This document shows positions 17,416 through 25,949 of a stretch of DNA of 64,000 nt, piece by piece. Made by a program: the position numbers and the translations under genes. The notes under the pieces are model-generated. The model saw only the letters and a program-made list of their open reading frames with translations, was not told the DNA's origin and did no database searches. Position 1 is the stretch's first letter; the number at the start of each line of letters is the position of its first letter. The DNA is taken from NCBI GenBank assembly GCA_965216025.1, contig CBDCEX010000017.1, positions 1,074,571 through 1,138,570 on the forward strand, written 5' to 3'. This DNA is from JADFQT01 sp965216025 (lineage in GTDB: Bacteria > Chloroflexota > Dehalococcoidia > Lucifugimonadales > UBA3495).

Positions 17416-18693
17416 CTACGCTATCTGGGCGCTTAGCCCCAGAAAGGCCGCCAAGTCTTCGAGTTCTGAGGCCATGAACGGTTCGAGCCCACCCCCGATC
17501 TGCCCTTCTGGAGTAGCTTCGCATTGAGTCAACCTGGTATCCCCGTCTTCCTTCCCGGCCAGTATGAACGAAACGTCCTCAACACGGATGACTCCTGCCG
17601 CGATCTGGGACAGTAGGGCCACCACGAACGCCTCGCTGTGGGTGGAAACAATTAACCTTCGATCTTCGTTGTGAGCTATCTCAGCGAGAGCAGGAGCCAG
17701 TCTCCTGACCATTGATGGGTGAAGATGAATTTCAGGTTCCTCGATCGCCACGATCTTGAACGGTGAATAAAGGGATATGGTCAACATGTACAACAACTGG
17801 TTGATTCCGAAGCCCTCGTTGACGATAGAAACAGGCACTTCTCCCGTGGTTGGTATGGAATCAATTGTGAAGCTTGATGTTCCTATCTGAGCCTGGGTCT
17901 GAATCCGCCGGTTTGAAATCTTTTCGATATATCTGCTGACCTCGTACTGACGAAACCTCTCGTCTGATGAGGCCAGCGCGGAGGCGACTTCGTCTTCACT
18001 GCCCAGAGCAGTAGTCACGCTGGACAAGCCATATGTGGTCATAGAAAACCCTCTGCGGAGTGGCACAAACCCAGTATGGCGGGCCAGTTCTAAGGGGAGA
18101 TTTGCCCTCTCGTTCAGAGCTTTGATGATGTTGGGGCCGGTGGCTTGCGGTGGCCCTTGCTCGAATTGCACGGAGACCCCGATGCCGTTCCAAGTTACTT
18201 GACCTCGACATTCGTGTTCTCTGCCATCGGAGTCGACAAAAGTTCCGTACAAGCCGCCGTAGGTCTCTTGGTTCGCTCTGTAAGGGACCGATATGTCGAG
18301 GTCCAAGGTGTCGGGGCCATCGAAGCCGGTTACATTTGCCCTCCAACCGAAGGCCATTTCCGCTTTCCCGCCGGATTTGTCCAACGTGAGTGTAAACTTC
18401 GACGACAGATCTTCTGGATTGGAAATGCCGAGGGAGAGCGATAACCCTATAGCCTCATTGTGGCGATGAATAACTTCGTTCAACCCACCCAAGCTAATTG
18501 ATGGGTATGAAAAGAGGCTTGGAATGTTCTGGCTTGGATTGCTCAGAAAATTCTTCAAAGTCAGCAGTCCATAGAGCAGGGACGACTTGCCCGACCCGTT
18601 GGGACCGTAGATTACCGTCAGCGGCGCTATATCAACCGTCACGTCCCGCAGAGACCTGAAATTCTGAAATCTGAGTGTATAGGTGTCGGGCAT
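17416..18693 (-). CDS. AAA ATPase of the OLD/RecF-like ABC type
   Basis: 425 residues. Walker A GPNGSGKS (30-37) sits in the N-terminal QNFRSLRDVTVDIAPLTVIY block typical of RecF/SMC-like ATPases. A signature-like stretch VNEGFGINQLLYML (about 291-304) precedes Walker B IVAIEEPEIHLHP (314-326) and the switch STHSE (350-354). The middle part is the usual variable insertion. ATG at 18693 follows a G-rich Shine-Dalgarno. Such ATPases with a small downstream effector (nuclease, Toprim, HNH) form many defence systems such as PARIS, Septu and Gabija-like pairs; here the partner is the PIN-like gene 10 bp downstream. The phage-defence role is inferred from this pairing. Confidence 0.82.
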   Translation of the reverse strand: MPDTYTLRFQNFRSLRDVTVDIAPLTVIYGPNGSGKSSLLYGLLTLKNFLSNPSQNIPSLFSYPSISLGGLNEVIHRHNEAIGLSLSLGISNPEDLSSKFTLTLDKSGGKAEMAFGWRANVTGFDGPDTLDLDISVPYRANQETYGGLYGTFVDSDGREHECRGQVTWNGIGVSVQFEQGPPQATGPNIIKALNERANLPLELARHTGFVPLRRGFSMTTYGLSSVTTALGSEDEVASALASSDERFRQYEVSRYIEKISNRRIQTQAQIGTSSFTIDSIPTTGEVPVSIVNEGFGINQLLYMLTISLYSPFKIVAIEEPEIHLHPSMVRRLAPALAEIAHNEDRRLIVSTHSEAFVVALLSQIAAGVIRVEDVSFILAGKEDGDTRLTQCEATPEGQIGGGLEPFMASELEDLAAFLGLSAQIA

Positions 18694-18949
18694 AATGGAC
18701 CCCCCTGCCGCATGTTGGAGTTAGATGATACCACTACAGCCGGATGATGTTGCACAACTGGGGAGTATGGAACACGGGTAAAACGCTGTCATTTCCGTGT
18801 TGAGGGGACTGTTTGTCAATGTCGGAGGCATGTTGGGCCACTGGGGCGGAGTAAAACTGTACCACCTGGTGTGTAAGGCCAGCGAAAAAGTTCGAGCTAA
18901 CTGGCCAGCACAAATGTCGGCGCCACTTGTTGAGGGAAATGCCCTGCTG

Positions 18950-19250
18950 ACGGGTGGGGCAGCAGAGGACGCTTGGTGGCGTCGTCGAAGTCGTGAAAGA
19001 TACGATAAGGCCGTCTCATTTCGTGGATGACGACATTCACATTGGCCTTGAGCATATTCCGCGTCGGTCGTTCACCCTGGCGGACTGGGAGTCGGCTGAG
19101 GAACTCGCCAGCAGTAAGACACGCTTTGAGGAGGGCGACATTCTCTTCTGCAAGATCAGGCCTTACTTCCACAAGGTCGGCTTCACGCTACGCGCCGGCC
19201 TCGCCTCATCGGATGCGCTAGCTTGGAGGGTGAAAGATACCGAAGATTGG
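18950..19250 (+). pseudogene. Type I restriction specificity subunit (HsdS) fragment
   Basis: Encodes LGGVVEVVKDTIRPS, GLEHIPRRSFTLADW, RFEEGDILFCKIRPYFHKV and SSDALAWRVKDTEDW, characteristic of one target-recognition half of HsdS. No complete start is apparent. At the 3' end the frame runs straight into a remnant of the 170-bp MITE family, ending WPGFALRQSDVF. No hsdR or hsdM is in the window, so this is an orphan relic. Confidence 0.65.
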
Positions 19251-19397
19251 CCGGGTTTCGCGCTACGCCAATCAGACGTATTCCAGTCTTATACGGCATG
19301 GTAGTACATGTATTACGTTGAAACACCCGCTATTTAATCGATAATCGACGTTATGAAAACGACTGCTTGGGGAGAATCGGGGTTTCCGTCCGAGTTT
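19246..19397. mobile_element. Remnant of the 170-bp CTAG-flanked MITE
   Basis: Aligns over 152 bases with the MITE copies at 37501-37652 and 48240-48409 and ends next to CTAG (19398-19401), but lacks the first 18 bases that carry the left inverted repeat. It is more diverged than the other two and lies at the end of the HsdS fragment. Confidence 0.6.
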
Positions 19398-19697
19398 CTA
19401 GGAGGGTTCGCGCTACGCGAGAGACTTGTTGGTAACCAATTCCCGAAGCGTAGTACACGTCAATGATCCCTAAGATGGCCAACACGAGTACCAGCCAGGA
19501 TTAACCCCCAGACTGGTGCGAGCTTAGGCATGACTCCCCCTCCTGTTGCCTCGATGTTATCCGGAACTGACGTCTTACGGAAGCGGCTACGCAACCCTTG
19601 CCGGTGTCTACGCCCGGATTTAGAATAAGAATTGGGACGGTTTTCGACGAGTTCACACTAAACTTTGCGGGATGCAGGCAACAGGGTGGTAGCACAC

Positions 19698-19870
19698 TTA
19701 TGCGGTAGGGGCTAGCATCAGGATGTCCAGTTCCTCGGGTAGCGTGGTCATGGTGGTGGCCAGGGACCGGCGCCAGAGGAATACCAGGAGGTTGTGGCAG
19801 ACCCGAATCTGCCGTTCTAGCTGTGGTAGTAGACGCTGGCGGCCTGCTACGGCCGGGGTAGGAGAAACTC
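19698..19870 (-). pseudogene. Unrecognised C-terminal protein fragment
   Basis: The minus strand has an open frame reading GRQRLLPQLERQIRVCHNLL, VFLWRRSLATTMTTLPEELD and ILMLAPTA before a TAA at 19698. It has the look of a real C-terminus, perhaps of a transposase, but no start and no family I can name. Confidence 0.25.
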
Positions 19871-19882
19871 CTTGCTCGTTCG

Positions 19883-20353
19883 TTACCAGGCTATTGTTAT
19901 GTCAGTTGAATCCTTGGCCCCCTGAGCAATCCTCGTACCGTCGGCATAGGTAACAGTAATCTCGTAATCAAAAATCCCCGACCCAATTTCTCTGCCTGGT
20001 AATGGTTCCGGCCCAAATGTTTTGACCAATCGGACGAAATTGTCACCTAATTCCTGAGCATTGTCCTGTGTTGTCTCTACACGCACCACAAGGGTTAGTG
20101 ATAGGCGTTGACCATCTTGGAAAATTAACGCCTCGTTCACTAACCTCTTGCCCATCATAGTTCCAATAGCTTGTTGCTTTTGTCGATCTGTCAGGGTCTC
20201 CTTCAGCCGGGGTTCACGCGTCGGCGTTGGTTCAGGGGAGCCAATTGTTGGGGGTGATGTTGGCGTAGGTGGGGGTAGTGCAGTTGAGCAAGCAAGGGAA
20301 AGAATTATTGCGGTAACTAGAAGGGAAGCTGAAATCAGTCGCAATCGGCCCAA
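19883..20353 (-). CDS. Putative lipoprotein
   Basis: 156 residues. The N-terminus has a short basic region (MGRLRL), a hydrophobic stretch and a lipobox ILSLAC, so Cys near residue 22 would be lipidated after signal peptidase II. A Pro/Thr-rich linker follows (PPPTPTSPPT), typical of exported lipoproteins. The mature domain (LSLTLVVRVETTQDNAQELG, IFDYEITVTYADGTRIAQG) is not a family I recognise; it reads as a small beta-rich domain. Probably anchored on the outer face of the membrane. It stands alone between remnants. Confidence 0.7.
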   Translation of the reverse strand: MGRLRLISASLLVTAIILSLACSTALPPPTPTSPPTIGSPEPTPTREPRLKETLTDRQKQQAIGTMMGKRLVNEALIFQDGQRLSLTLVVRVETTQDNAQELGDNFVRLVKTFGPEPLPGREIGSGIFDYEITVTYADGTRIAQGAKDSTDITIAW

Positions 20354-20573
20354 ATCTCTACTCTACCTTTGGATACGGGAACATTAGCGAACATTTCCGG
20401 CCCAGGTTGACTCGCTGACCCGCTGGCCCTCGGCGCCAATGAAGACAGATCCCGGATCGAGATGCGATTCCACCATTAAGGCAGTGGTGGGAGTTGGTTG
20501 TCGGGTAAGTCTGGCAGCTTGCAAGGAGGGTATGTATAAGGGGGCTGATTACTCCCGCACTACAGCTTTCCGA

Positions 20574-22004
20574 GTAAGTGTTCAGATTTGAGGGGAAGCG
20601 AGCAACCGGCGGCATTCCAGGAGGGGATTGAGACCTCTGGCCCGCCAGGTGCCAAAGAGGGATGCCAAGGTCATCTTGCTGTCGGTGCCCTGCCCTGAGC
20701 GGGTGCCGCCGCTGATCTTGCGACTGGTTACCAGATGCCGCAGGCTCCGCTCGGCGGCGTTGTTGTCTGAGGGCACGGCTGGGTCCGACACGAAGACAAA
20801 CAGTTCCTTGATGAACCGTTCCATGCGCCGGCAGAGCTTGGCCTGAACCGCCAGGGGATCTTTAAGGAAAGGCCGCGCCAAGACCATTAGTTTCTCCTCC
20901 AGCATTAGCTGGATGCGATGGCCTGGCTGGGCTCGGGGAAGGACCGAGGCCTTGGCCTCCGTGTAGACCTGGTGAACCGCCTCGGCCCACTGAGCCAGCC
21001 CAGCGTCTTCTGGGTACAACCCTTTCAGGTCATGGATATCCCGCAGCAGATGAGCCCAGCACCGTTGCTTCAGGCCCGGGTAGTGGTTATAGGCGGCGTA
21101 GAAATCACTGACCAACACTCCGCTGAAGGAGGAATCCAGCACCTCATCCACCACCCCCTTATCCCGACCCCGACGCAGGAAGTATCGTTCGCTGGGAGTG
21201 CTGAAGGTCCAAACATAGCCGTTGCTCCCGTCCTGGCGCCAGCCGGTTTCGTCGCCCTGCACCACGGGACTGGCGCGGACTTGCTCGAGCACCTCTCGCA
21301 CCGCCGTCTCAGCCTGACGGGCTACTCCATGGACGGCCTGGACGATGGCACCAACACTCAGGTGCAACTGATGGACGGTCTCCAGGTACCATTGGATGAT
21401 TCTTATGGGCAACCGTCCCTCCTCCCGCAGGGTCACCATCAGGCTTACCAGATTGACCCCCAGGCGCTGCTGGCCCAGAACCACCCCCTGCAGGGCCTCT
21501 TTGGGCAGCCGGCACCGCTGGCATACCGGACAGATGCGGGCTACCAGGGCGTGCTCGGTCACTTCTACCGGAGCCACCGGTAGCTCAATGACTTCCCGAG
21601 TTCGCTGTACCCATCCGCCGTTCAGGTGAGTCCCGCAGTCGGGACAGACCGCCACGGTATGCTCCACCCGCTGGGTAGGAGTCATGCGCTGGCGGGCGAA
21701 GCCATGGCGGCGCGGCTTTCTGGGCTCCTTTTTCTCCGGCGCTTGCCGGCTGGAGTGCGGCTGATTACCCGGCATCCCCGACGACCCGCGCCGGTTGGGA
21801 CGGGATTCCAGAACCCCAATCCGCCTTTGCAAATCGGCAATGACTGCCCGCTGGCCGGCAATTATCTCCAGCAGAGTTTCGCGACTCGCCGCGTTCAGGT
21901 CTAGTTCAGTGTCCACCTCCCTGGTATGCGACAACTCCCCCGGCCATGCCAGCGTTTTTCCAACGGCTTTGAGCCAATTCACCTCATCAAGTCTGAACAG
22001 TTAC
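20574..22004 (-). mobile_element. IS66-family element carrying only tnpC, complete with target duplication
   Basis: 1431 bp with ends starting GTAA (GTAAGTGTTCAGATTTGAGG on the left; the right end complements GTAACTGTTCAGACTTGATG). It is flanked by a perfect 8-bp duplication CTTTCCGA (20566-20573 and 22005-22012), the usual IS66 target size. It has no tnpA/tnpB accessory genes. It interrupts a small membrane-protein gene. Confidence 0.92.
20582..21982 (-). CDS. tnpC: IS66-family transposase (TnpC)
   Basis: 466 residues. Order of domains: a helical region with a leucine-rich stretch (EIIAGQRAVIADLQRRIGVL), a Cys cluster (VCPDCGTHLN...ICPVCQRC) of the IS66 zinc-finger type, then the catalytic core with VVQGDETGWRQDGSNGYVW (first Asp), GVLVSDFYAAYNHYPGLKQR (second Asp) and VPSDNNAAERSLRHLVTSRK (Glu). 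The frame is intact and the element ends are intact, so it may still be active. Confidence 0.93.
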   Translation of the reverse strand: MNWLKAVGKTLAWPGELSHTREVDTELDLNAASRETLLEIIAGQRAVIADLQRRIGVLESRPNRRGSSGMPGNQPHSSRQAPEKKEPRKPRRHGFARQRMTPTQRVEHTVAVCPDCGTHLNGGWVQRTREVIELPVAPVEVTEHALVARICPVCQRCRLPKEALQGVVLGQQRLGVNLVSLMVTLREEGRLPIRIIQWYLETVHQLHLSVGAIVQAVHGVARQAETAVREVLEQVRASPVVQGDETGWRQDGSNGYVWTFSTPSERYFLRRGRDKGVVDEVLDSSFSGVLVSDFYAAYNHYPGLKQRCWAHLLRDIHDLKGLYPEDAGLAQWAEAVHQVYTEAKASVLPRAQPGHRIQLMLEEKLMVLARPFLKDPLAVQAKLCRRMERFIKELFVFVSDPAVPSDNNAAERSLRHLVTSRKISGGTRSGQGTDSKMTLASLFGTWRARGLNPLLECRRLLASPQI

Positions 22005-22176
22005 CTTTCCGACCTTCTAGAAAGCTCTTGGTACAATAAGCAAAAGGGTTTCGCTGGCAGAATGCCTTATAGACGTTAGTATCATAAACCCACATTGCTC
22101 CGACAAAAGCGGTGAGCACTATCAGTAGCAGCAGCTGGACCCATCTCACGGATGGGTTAGGAGATGCTTCCCACAT
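22005..22176 (-). CDS. Small membrane protein, 3' end cut off by IS66
   Basis: Starts MWEASPNPSVRWVQ and has one hydrophobic segment (LLLLIVLTAFVGAMWVY), then a short Cys-containing tail (FCQRNPFAYCTKSF). Across the IS66 insertion the frame rejoins exactly: one copy of the 8-bp duplication followed by bases 20565-20549 gives GRKAVVRE and a stop, so the original protein had about 65 residues. The function is unknown. Confidence 0.5.
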
Positions 22177-22359
22177 CAGCTTGCCTCTTCTCCCCTGTCA
22201 CGATGTCGCATTACAACCTCCTGAGCCCTAACAGCACCCGTGGTATTACGGCGAACCGATGGCCGAGGTGCCCATTCTAGTTAAAAGCTGACATCCACAC
22301 AACTTACGCTCCGGGTGGGTGCATTTTCGGTTATCGCGATGGGTGCCTTTTAGGTTAAA

Positions 22360-24099
22360 CCGGGATTCCCCAGATCAAACCACCTTTCCTGGATATAGCT
22401 CCCGCGGGGATACCGCCAAATATAATCCCGCATTCCAAGGGCGTCAAATGCGGCCTGATTCACTCAAAGTCCCCGCTTTCATTGGGCAACCACTGTACTA
22501 CCAAGCGTAAAAGCCCCAAACTGCTAGTCTACGCCCAAGTCTCGCCCTTGGGAAGACCCTTTGCCCTGTGCGACCCCGTAACCGTAACCAATCCCGACGC
22601 TCCTAAAGTGGACTAGCCAGGAGCCAGCCTAAGCCGACCAATTCGTTCCAGTATCCCGCCTAGCATTTCCCGGCTCACGAGCACCTCAGCAAGCTGAAAC
22701 ACCAGCCTTCTGGCATGGCGCACCAACCGTCCTCCAGTCTTGATCATCCTGGTCTGCAGACTGGTCAACGACCAGTGCTTCATTGCCTCCGGTAAGGTTA
22801 GCCTTCTCATGGAGTTGCCCAGGTTGTAAGCCAGTACGAACAAAGCCTGACCTGATTGGCCACGAACTTGTGGCAGGACAACCTGGTCCAGTTCAGGGCG
22901 TACTTGCCTTCTTTTATCCATTGCTCCGCCGTGCCTCGGCCATTGTAAAAGCGGACTATCCCGATGTTTGGATAGCTCAGATTGGTGACGATGAAGCCCA
23001 CTCTGGGAAACAGTTCTCCCTGGTGCCACTCCACCTTAGAGACCACTCTCCGAGCAACGTTCCAGCTCTGGGCCTGGTAGACGAAGTCATGATAGGAGAC
23101 GATGGGCTTCGGGGAAAGCCACTCCGTAGGCCGTATTAGCCGGGGCGCTATCTCCCGCTGCAGCACCTGGTTGGACCGCAGCCTGATGGCGTAGCCGATG
23201 TTTCTTGCTTCCAGATAATCGTATATCTCCGGCTTGGCGAAGGCGGCGTCAGCACGAAACAGCAGCCTGACCGCTGCTGTCAAATAACGCTCCACCACCG
23301 GATCAAGGACTTCTTGCCAATCATCGGCACTGTGGACGTTGCCTGACCGTAGCTTAGCTGCTTCACAATCCCCGAACTGGTTGAACAGAAAGAGAGGGTG
23401 ATAGCAGACGCATTCAAAGTGGCCGTTATAGGCTGCTCCCTCCTGCTGGCCGTGCACTGGACTCTCGGAACTGTCCATATCCAGGATTACTCGCCGGTGT
23501 AGGGTATGGGCCATAGCTCGTTCCACCCACTGGGTATTTATTCGTGCCAGCCCCTTCAGGTTGTCCTCTTGGGTCAGGAACTCCGTCTCGACCCGCCCCA
23601 TCTCACTGGTGCTGGCTCCTTTCCGCTCCGAGCCTTGCCATCCCACGATCACTCGCATGGCTGGGTCATGGGAAAGGCGCACTGCGTCATTGGTGTCGTC
23701 GTAGCCGGCCAAGCGGCTGTAGATCGACTGTCTTAGCAGCGGAACCAGGTGGTGAAGGATATTGCGTCCGGTACGGCTTTCCTGGAGGTAGTCCTCAGCG
23801 ATTTCGGTAAGGCCCAAGGCATCATCAAACTCTCGAAAGGCAAGAAGACCAGCGTCGGAGGTGATGGTTGAGCCGTGAAATTCCAGGCGGACTTTGGGGT
23901 TGAATTGGAGCCGGAGAGGGGCTTTTTCGCCGTCACCCATCAGGTGCCTCCATGATGCCTACGGCATCTTACTGCAAAGTGACATATCATGGAGTTATTA
24001 TAGCTGTGGAACACGCAAAAAGGGCCCATAATTAGACAATGGTTGAAAGACCATCGACGAATTACTGAGAAAGCTTTTTAGCCATATGGGAAATGTGGG
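22360..24099 (-). mobile_element. IS1380-family element copy B (1740 bp)
   Basis: Same boundaries as copy A, without the ISAzo13 insert. Flanks are TTAA on the left (22355-22358, one base before the shared sequence) and GTAC on the right, so there is no 4-bp duplication. It differs from copy A by a 4-bp deletion in the transposase, one 1-bp insertion near 24006 and scattered substitutions. Confidence 0.85.
22613..23940 (-). pseudogene. IS1380-family transposase copy B, frameshifted
   Basis: The N-terminal 377 codons match copy A (MGDGEKAPLRLQF to CHKFVANQVRL) and include both the DMDSSESP and TAEQWIKEGKYALNW catalytic regions. A 4-bp deletion near 22842, relative to copy A, shifts the frame after ANQVRL. 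The rest (LFVLAYNLGNSMRRLTLPE to RLRLAPG) is in another frame. Neither IS1380 copy in the window can therefore make a full transposase. Confidence 0.88.
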
Positions 24100-24104
24100 G
24101 TACT

Positions 24105-24451
24105 GGGTCTTTGATGGTACCGCTTCCCAGGTTTTGGCGTATTCACTGGCCGTCGCCGGCATGGTTATGTTCGCAGGTGGCCCGATGCTGGTTTACGGTT
24201 CCTTCCCGGCCCTGCTTCCCGGCCCTGCTTCCCGGCCCTGCTTCCCGGCCCTGCTTCCCCGGCCCTGCTTCCAGCGAGGTGTCGCCGTGTCTCCGCCGAA
24301 GATGTCGGTGATGAACCGGGTTCCTGATGATGGCCGGAACATCTCGGTCATGTGGCACCTTGTTGAGGGCCGGCCCGGCGGCCTATTTCCTCGTCCGACT
24401 ATTCCTGGAACGAACCATAGGATAGGGATTGAGGGCGAATTTTACCCCTAG
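24105..24451 (+). CDS. Hypothetical protein with an internal repeat tract
   Basis: The frame begins at the edge of IS1380 copy B and reads VFDGTASQVLAYSLAVAGMV then MFAGGPMLVYGSF, a hydrophobic stretch that looks like the end or start of a membrane protein. It is followed by residues made entirely by a 13-bp tandem repeat (24203-24268) and then basic low-complexity sequence. It is probably a truncated membrane-protein relic; I see no family. Confidence 0.25.
24203..24268. repeat. 13-bp tandem repeat (TTCCCGGCCCTGC), five units
   Basis: Four perfect 13-bp units and a fifth with one extra C, 66 bp in total. There are no spacers of variable sequence, so it is not a CRISPR. Confidence 0.9.
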
Positions 24452-24666
24452 GCGTGAGTAGTGGGAATTAATTCGGAGGGGTTGGCGATACTCAGGGTAG
24501 AATTATTCCCACTTGGAAAAAAGACAAGCTACAGAGCCTGCTGCCTGAGTGGGTGGCTGAAGCTTGGGCCCGCCGCCGTCGCCGGGATAGGGCGGCGGGC
24601 CGTGAAGGGCCAGCGTGTGTCTGACCTGCATGGCGTGATTACCTCCCTGCGGGAACCAGGATGGGG

Positions 24667-25023
24667 TTACTCCCCGGGCTGGTTGCTGTCGCTGGGCTCC
24701 TCTTGGGTGCCTGCAACACTCCGTTTGTGTTGCCACCAGCACAGACCAACCGTTGCCGCCACGCTGATGGCATGGGTAGGGATGGGGAGTTCCACGATGA
24801 ACTGCAACCACTCCGCTATCCCGAACCGGGTTTGGGCTATCGAGACTGTTGGTGGGATGGATAACAACAGTCCGGTGAGGAGGCCGCGACGGACGGAGAT
24901 GCCCTTCATGAGGTATCCGCAGATTGCGCCCGTGAGCGTTGTCGGCACGAATGCTCCTACGGAGAGAATCGTGATGCTCAGGACGACAATGAGAATCCAG
25001 TATTCAATCCCGACATTATCCAA
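24667..25023 (-). CDS. Small multi-pass membrane protein
   Basis: 118 residues starting MDNVGIEYWILIVVLSITIL, with about three hydrophobic segments (residues 8-30, 45-62 and a weaker one near 80-98) and a polar acidic tail ending EEPSDSNQPGE. The frame is intact and the hydrophobic pattern is typical of a real protein; the plus-strand frame over the same bases is not. It lies downstream of the phospholipase-like gene, separated by a strong hairpin. No family recognised. Confidence 0.5.
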   Translation of the reverse strand: MDNVGIEYWILIVVLSITILSVGAFVPTTLTGAICGYLMKGISVRRGLLTGLLLSIPPTVSIAQTRFGIAEWLQFIVELPIPTHAISVAATVGLCWWQHKRSVAGTQEEPSDSNQPGE

Positions 25024-25039
25024 CGGGCGTCCTCCTCAA

Positions 25040-25081
25040 CTCCCCCGGTGCTCCGCCGCAGGGATGGGAGCACCGGGGGAG
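25040..25081 (-). terminator. Strong hairpin, probable terminator of the phospholipase-like gene
   Basis: Perfect 14-bp stem CTCCCCCGGTGCTC/GAGCACCGGGGGAG with a 14-base loop, starting 18 bases after the reconstructed stop of the phospholipase-like gene (25099). No long U-run follows, so efficiency is uncertain. Confidence 0.6.
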
Positions 25082-25098
25082 GGGCTGGCAGGAGCTAA

Positions 25099-25949
25099 TC
25101 AGGGCAGGTCGAGGCCGCTTACTTCAATCGTGTAATCGTCCCTCTCGTGCTCGTGGTAGGTGGTGGCTGCGATGGTGTATTCGCCCGGACTCAGGTTGCG
25201 ACTGATTCGGGCATCTCTTCCAGGGCCGTCGTCATCGTCCCGTTCTAGGTAATTTGTACCAGAGGCGCTGTCCCCCGAGATGAGGAACAGGTAGTCGCCG
25301 GTCCGAATCCTGCCCGTTCCGTAATTGGTGACGACCGCCGTGTGACGACCGCCGTGTATTCGCCCCTTCTGAGAGAGCTGGTTATGGAGGAGTTCCCGCT
25401 CCAGTCGCCGCCGTCGTCGTCATACTCCACCGTTGAGCCGGTCGTCCGGTTCCCCCTGAGGAGGTAGAGATAGGTGTCGATGTATTCCTCTTGGCGCATC
25501 AAGTCTATCCGGTACTCGCTTGTCCGGTCCACCTCGAAGGTGTAGTAGTCGGCGTATCCGCCTTCAGTCTGGGTGGTCGGGCAGTCGGTATCGAGCAACG
25601 AACCCCTGACTTCCACCGGGGCCTCGAGTTCGGTGGCGTGGCAGGCGTCGGCCCTTATGTGCTGATAATGGCGGAGCCGGTTCCCGTCTTGGTACTCAGG
25701 GAAGGTGCTACGCCAGACGTAGCGGGCTTCCCTGGGGAAGAACTCTATCAGTCCCTCGTCCTCCTCGCTGGATCTGGTATCCCTGCAACTCTTGATGTAG
25801 ATGGTGTTCTTACGCCAGTCTTGGTCCTCATCGTTCTCGGACTCCCGGTAGGTCGCGGATTCCACGTACAGCGTCTGAACCCCGGTGGAAGAGCACCCGA
25901 CGGTCTCCGTGAAGGCCGCACGTATCGGGTAGTTGAACTGGAGGGTCAA
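25099..25949 (-). pseudogene. C-terminal PPC-like domains of the secreted phospholipase-like protein, frameshifted
   Basis: Continues in the same frame as 25950-26795 after a single TAG. It encodes a beta-rich region and then a pre-peptidase C-terminal (PPC)-like domain: DYYTFEVDRTSEYRIDLM, TYLYLLRG, YDDDGGDWSGNSSI, RRGEYTAVVT. A 14-bp tandem duplication (25328-25355) then shifts the frame. Removing one unit gives NYGTGRIRTGDYLFLISGDS, a second PPC-like repeat (YLERDDDDGPGRDARISRNL, SPGEYTIAATTY) and a stop at 25099. PPC domains usually sit at the C-terminus of secreted enzymes and aid export or surface binding. Confidence 0.65.
25328..25355. repeat. 14-bp tandem duplication (GTGACGACCGCCGT) causing a frameshift
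   Basis: Two perfect adjacent copies inside the first PPC-like domain; deleting one restores the frame to the natural stop at 25099. Confidence 0.9.

Noticed and set aside
22835..22850. Programmed frameshift in IS1380 copy B.
   Set aside because: Copy A has four extra bases at the same place and a continuous frame, so copy B carries a simple 4-bp deletion.
12038..24099. Composite transposon bounded by two IS1380 copies in the same orientation.
   Set aside because: Both transposases are broken and no target duplication surrounds the outer ends; recombination between copies is a better reading.
24203..24268. Regular repeats resembling a small CRISPR array.
   Set aside because: Units of 13 bp are directly adjacent with no spacers, and no cas gene is near.
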